From: Deltaproteobacteria bacterium
GTDB taxonomy: Bacteria > SAR324 > JACQKK01
Assembly (NCBI GenBank): GCA_029858505.1
Contig: JAOUEW010000006.1
Location: 1 to 64,000 of the forward strand
Direction of reading: 5' to 3'
Length of the DNA stretch: 64,000 nucleotides
In this document: positions 62,999-64,000 of the stretch, piece by piece
Numbering within the stretch: the stretch's first letter is position 1
How the letters are laid out: each line of letters opens with the position of its first letter
Program-made: the position numbers and the translations under genes
The notes under the pieces: model-generated
Told to the model about the DNA's origin: nothing
What the model saw: only the letters and a program-made list of their open reading frames with translations
Database searches by the model: none

Positions 62999-64000
62999 GC
63001 TTGGCCATCGACACCACCTTTGATGACACCTCGGTGGCCCTGCTGCGGGGCACCCGCCAGGTGTTAAGCAACAAAACCCTGTCTCAGTACAAAGACCACG
63101 AGGCCTTTGGAGGGGTGATCCCCGAGCGGGCCAGCCGCCGCCACCTGGAGGTGATTCACCCCCTGATTCAAGACGCCCTGAAGGAAGGAGGCGCGGCGTT
63201 TGACCAGTTAGACTGGATCGCCGTGTCTCACAAACCAGGGCTGCTGGGGTCCATTCTGGTGGGGCTGACCGTGGCCAAAAGCTTGGCCTTTCTGCTGAAC
63301 CGCCCCCTCATCGGCATTAACCACATCGAGGCCCACCCCTACGCCAATTTTCTGGGCAACAGCCCCCTGGCCCAGGCCCTGGCCAATGGCCAAAACCCCT
63401 TCCCTCTGCTGCACTTGGTGGCGGCAGGGGGCCACACCCTGCTCATTTATCAGCGCGATCATTTTCAGTGGGAAATCGTGGGCCGCAGCCTAGACGACGC
63501 CGCTGGCGAATGCGTAGACAAAGCCGCCAAGATGTTTGGCCACCCCATGCCTGGGGGGCCGGTGGTGGACCGGCTGGCCATGGCCCACCCGCCGGGAGAC
63601 GTGGCCTTCCCCCGGCCACTGCTGAACGACCCAGGGCTGGATTTCTCCTTTAGCGGGTTGAAGACCGCCCTGCGCTATCACCTGGAGGCCCACCCCCAGG
63701 CCCCGGAAGGGCCCACCCTGGCCGCCTACTTTCAGGCGGTGTGCGATGTGCTAACGGCCAAAACCCTGCGGGCGGCCCGGCGGCTGAAGGTGGAGCGAAT
63801 CACGTTGTCGGGGGGGTTGTGCGCCAGCCAAAAACTGCGGGAGGAATTCCGCCGGGCGGCAGATCAAGAAGGGTTGGAATTGTTTGTGCCGCCCCCGGCC
63901 CTGTGCACCGACAACGCCGCCATGGTGGCCTGCCTGGGGGCCTTTCGCCACCAAGCGGGGCGGCACGACAGCCTGGCCCTGGACGGCGAGTCAAATCTGT
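62986..64000 (+). CDS. tsaD: tRNA N6-adenosine threonylcarbamoyltransferase TsaD (partial, runs off the window)
   Basis: TsaD transfers threonylcarbamoyl to A37 of tRNA. About 338 residues are present with no stop before the window end. Key parts are visible: GLAIDTTFDDTSVALL, metal ligands in NHIEAHPYANF, FSFSGLKTALRYHLEA and LCTDNAAMVACLGA. The first motif is AIDTTFDDT, not the standard GIETSCDDT, so the usual Cys is missing. This is a tolerated variation but worth noting. Confidence 0.95.
   Translation, partial: METLGLAIDTTFDDTSVALLRGTRQVLSNKTLSQYKDHEAFGGVIPERASRRHLEVIHPLIQDALKEGGAAFDQLDWIAVSHKPGLLGSILVGLTVAKSLAFLLNRPLIGINHIEAHPYANFLGNSPLAQALANGQNPFPLLHLVAAGGHTLLIYQRDHFQWEIVGRSLDDAAGECVDKAAKMFGHPMPGGPVVDRLAMAHPPGDVAFPRPLLNDPGLDFSFSGLKTALRYHLEAHPQAPEGPTLAAYFQAVCDVLTAKTLRAARRLKVERITLSGGLCASQKLREEFRRAADQEGLELFVPPPALCTDNAAMVACLGAFRHQAGRHDSLALDGESNL

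Overview
The window is GC-rich DNA from a Gram-negative bacterium. Outer-membrane barrel and LolCDE-type transporter genes, menaquinone synthesis, a proton-translocating transhydrogenase, complex I genes and a molybdoenzyme of the sulfur/polysulfide type all point to a respiring member of the Pseudomonadota or a close relative. A Magnetococcia-like lineage is possible, but that is a guess from gene content. Almost all genes are housekeeping genes with strong GC-ending codon use. Eight loci carry a dispersed, hairpin-rich repeat family between genes.

Layout. 1-3.9 kb: leuC and leuD on the minus strand, split by an AT-rich cassette: a ComF-type phosphoribosyltransferase with a one-base frameshift, a SLOG-fold protein and a HigA-like repressor. 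Two copies of a 34-bp operator-like repeat bracket the first two. 4-9 kb: ABC permease, its ATPase and a GAF-LuxR regulator. 9.8-16.9 kb: coiled-coil membrane protein, bactofilin, large TPR lipoprotein-like protein, histidine kinase and sigma-54 response regulator. 16.9-20.6 kb: secreted FG-GAP protein, outer-membrane barrel, Maf. 20.7-25.2 kb: mreBCD and PBP2. 25.3 kb: tRNA-Phe. 25.6-29.2 kb: mtnP, rodZ, a pabA/trpG amidotransferase and a MoeB-rhodanese gene whose conserved cysteine codon is TGA, followed by a SECIS-like hairpin (candidate selenoprotein). 29.2-30.1 kb: 331-bp tandem repeats. 30.1-36.3 kb: benzoate-CoA ligase-like enzyme, fmt, era, AraC regulator and a HEPN/MNT pair. 36.4-41 kb: molybdenum oxidoreductase and a fused ferredoxin-NrfD subunit. 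41.2-44.7 kb: methyltransferase, a structured non-coding region, 219-bp tandem repeats and an MFS transporter. 44.7-49.2 kb: nuoABCDHI. 49.6-54.3 kb: menC and pntAA-pntAB-pntB, with a repeat inserted between pntAA and pntAB. 54.5-61.2 kb: an unknown protein, a beta-helix protein, glgP and two YdjM-like membrane proteins. 61.5-64 kb: tsaE, tsaB and the 5' part of tsaD.

How the genes fit together. MreBCD, PBP2, RodZ and bactofilin build the cell-shape machinery. MenC, Nuo, Pnt and the molybdoenzyme with its NrfD anchor form a quinone-linked energy module. TsaE, TsaB and TsaD make the t6A tRNA modification. The best candidates for new biology are the MoeB-like gene with an in-frame TGA and the SLOG/phosphoribosyltransferase cassette inserted in leuCD. 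Two structured intergenic regions (9.4-9.6 kb and 42.3-42.8 kb) come next.
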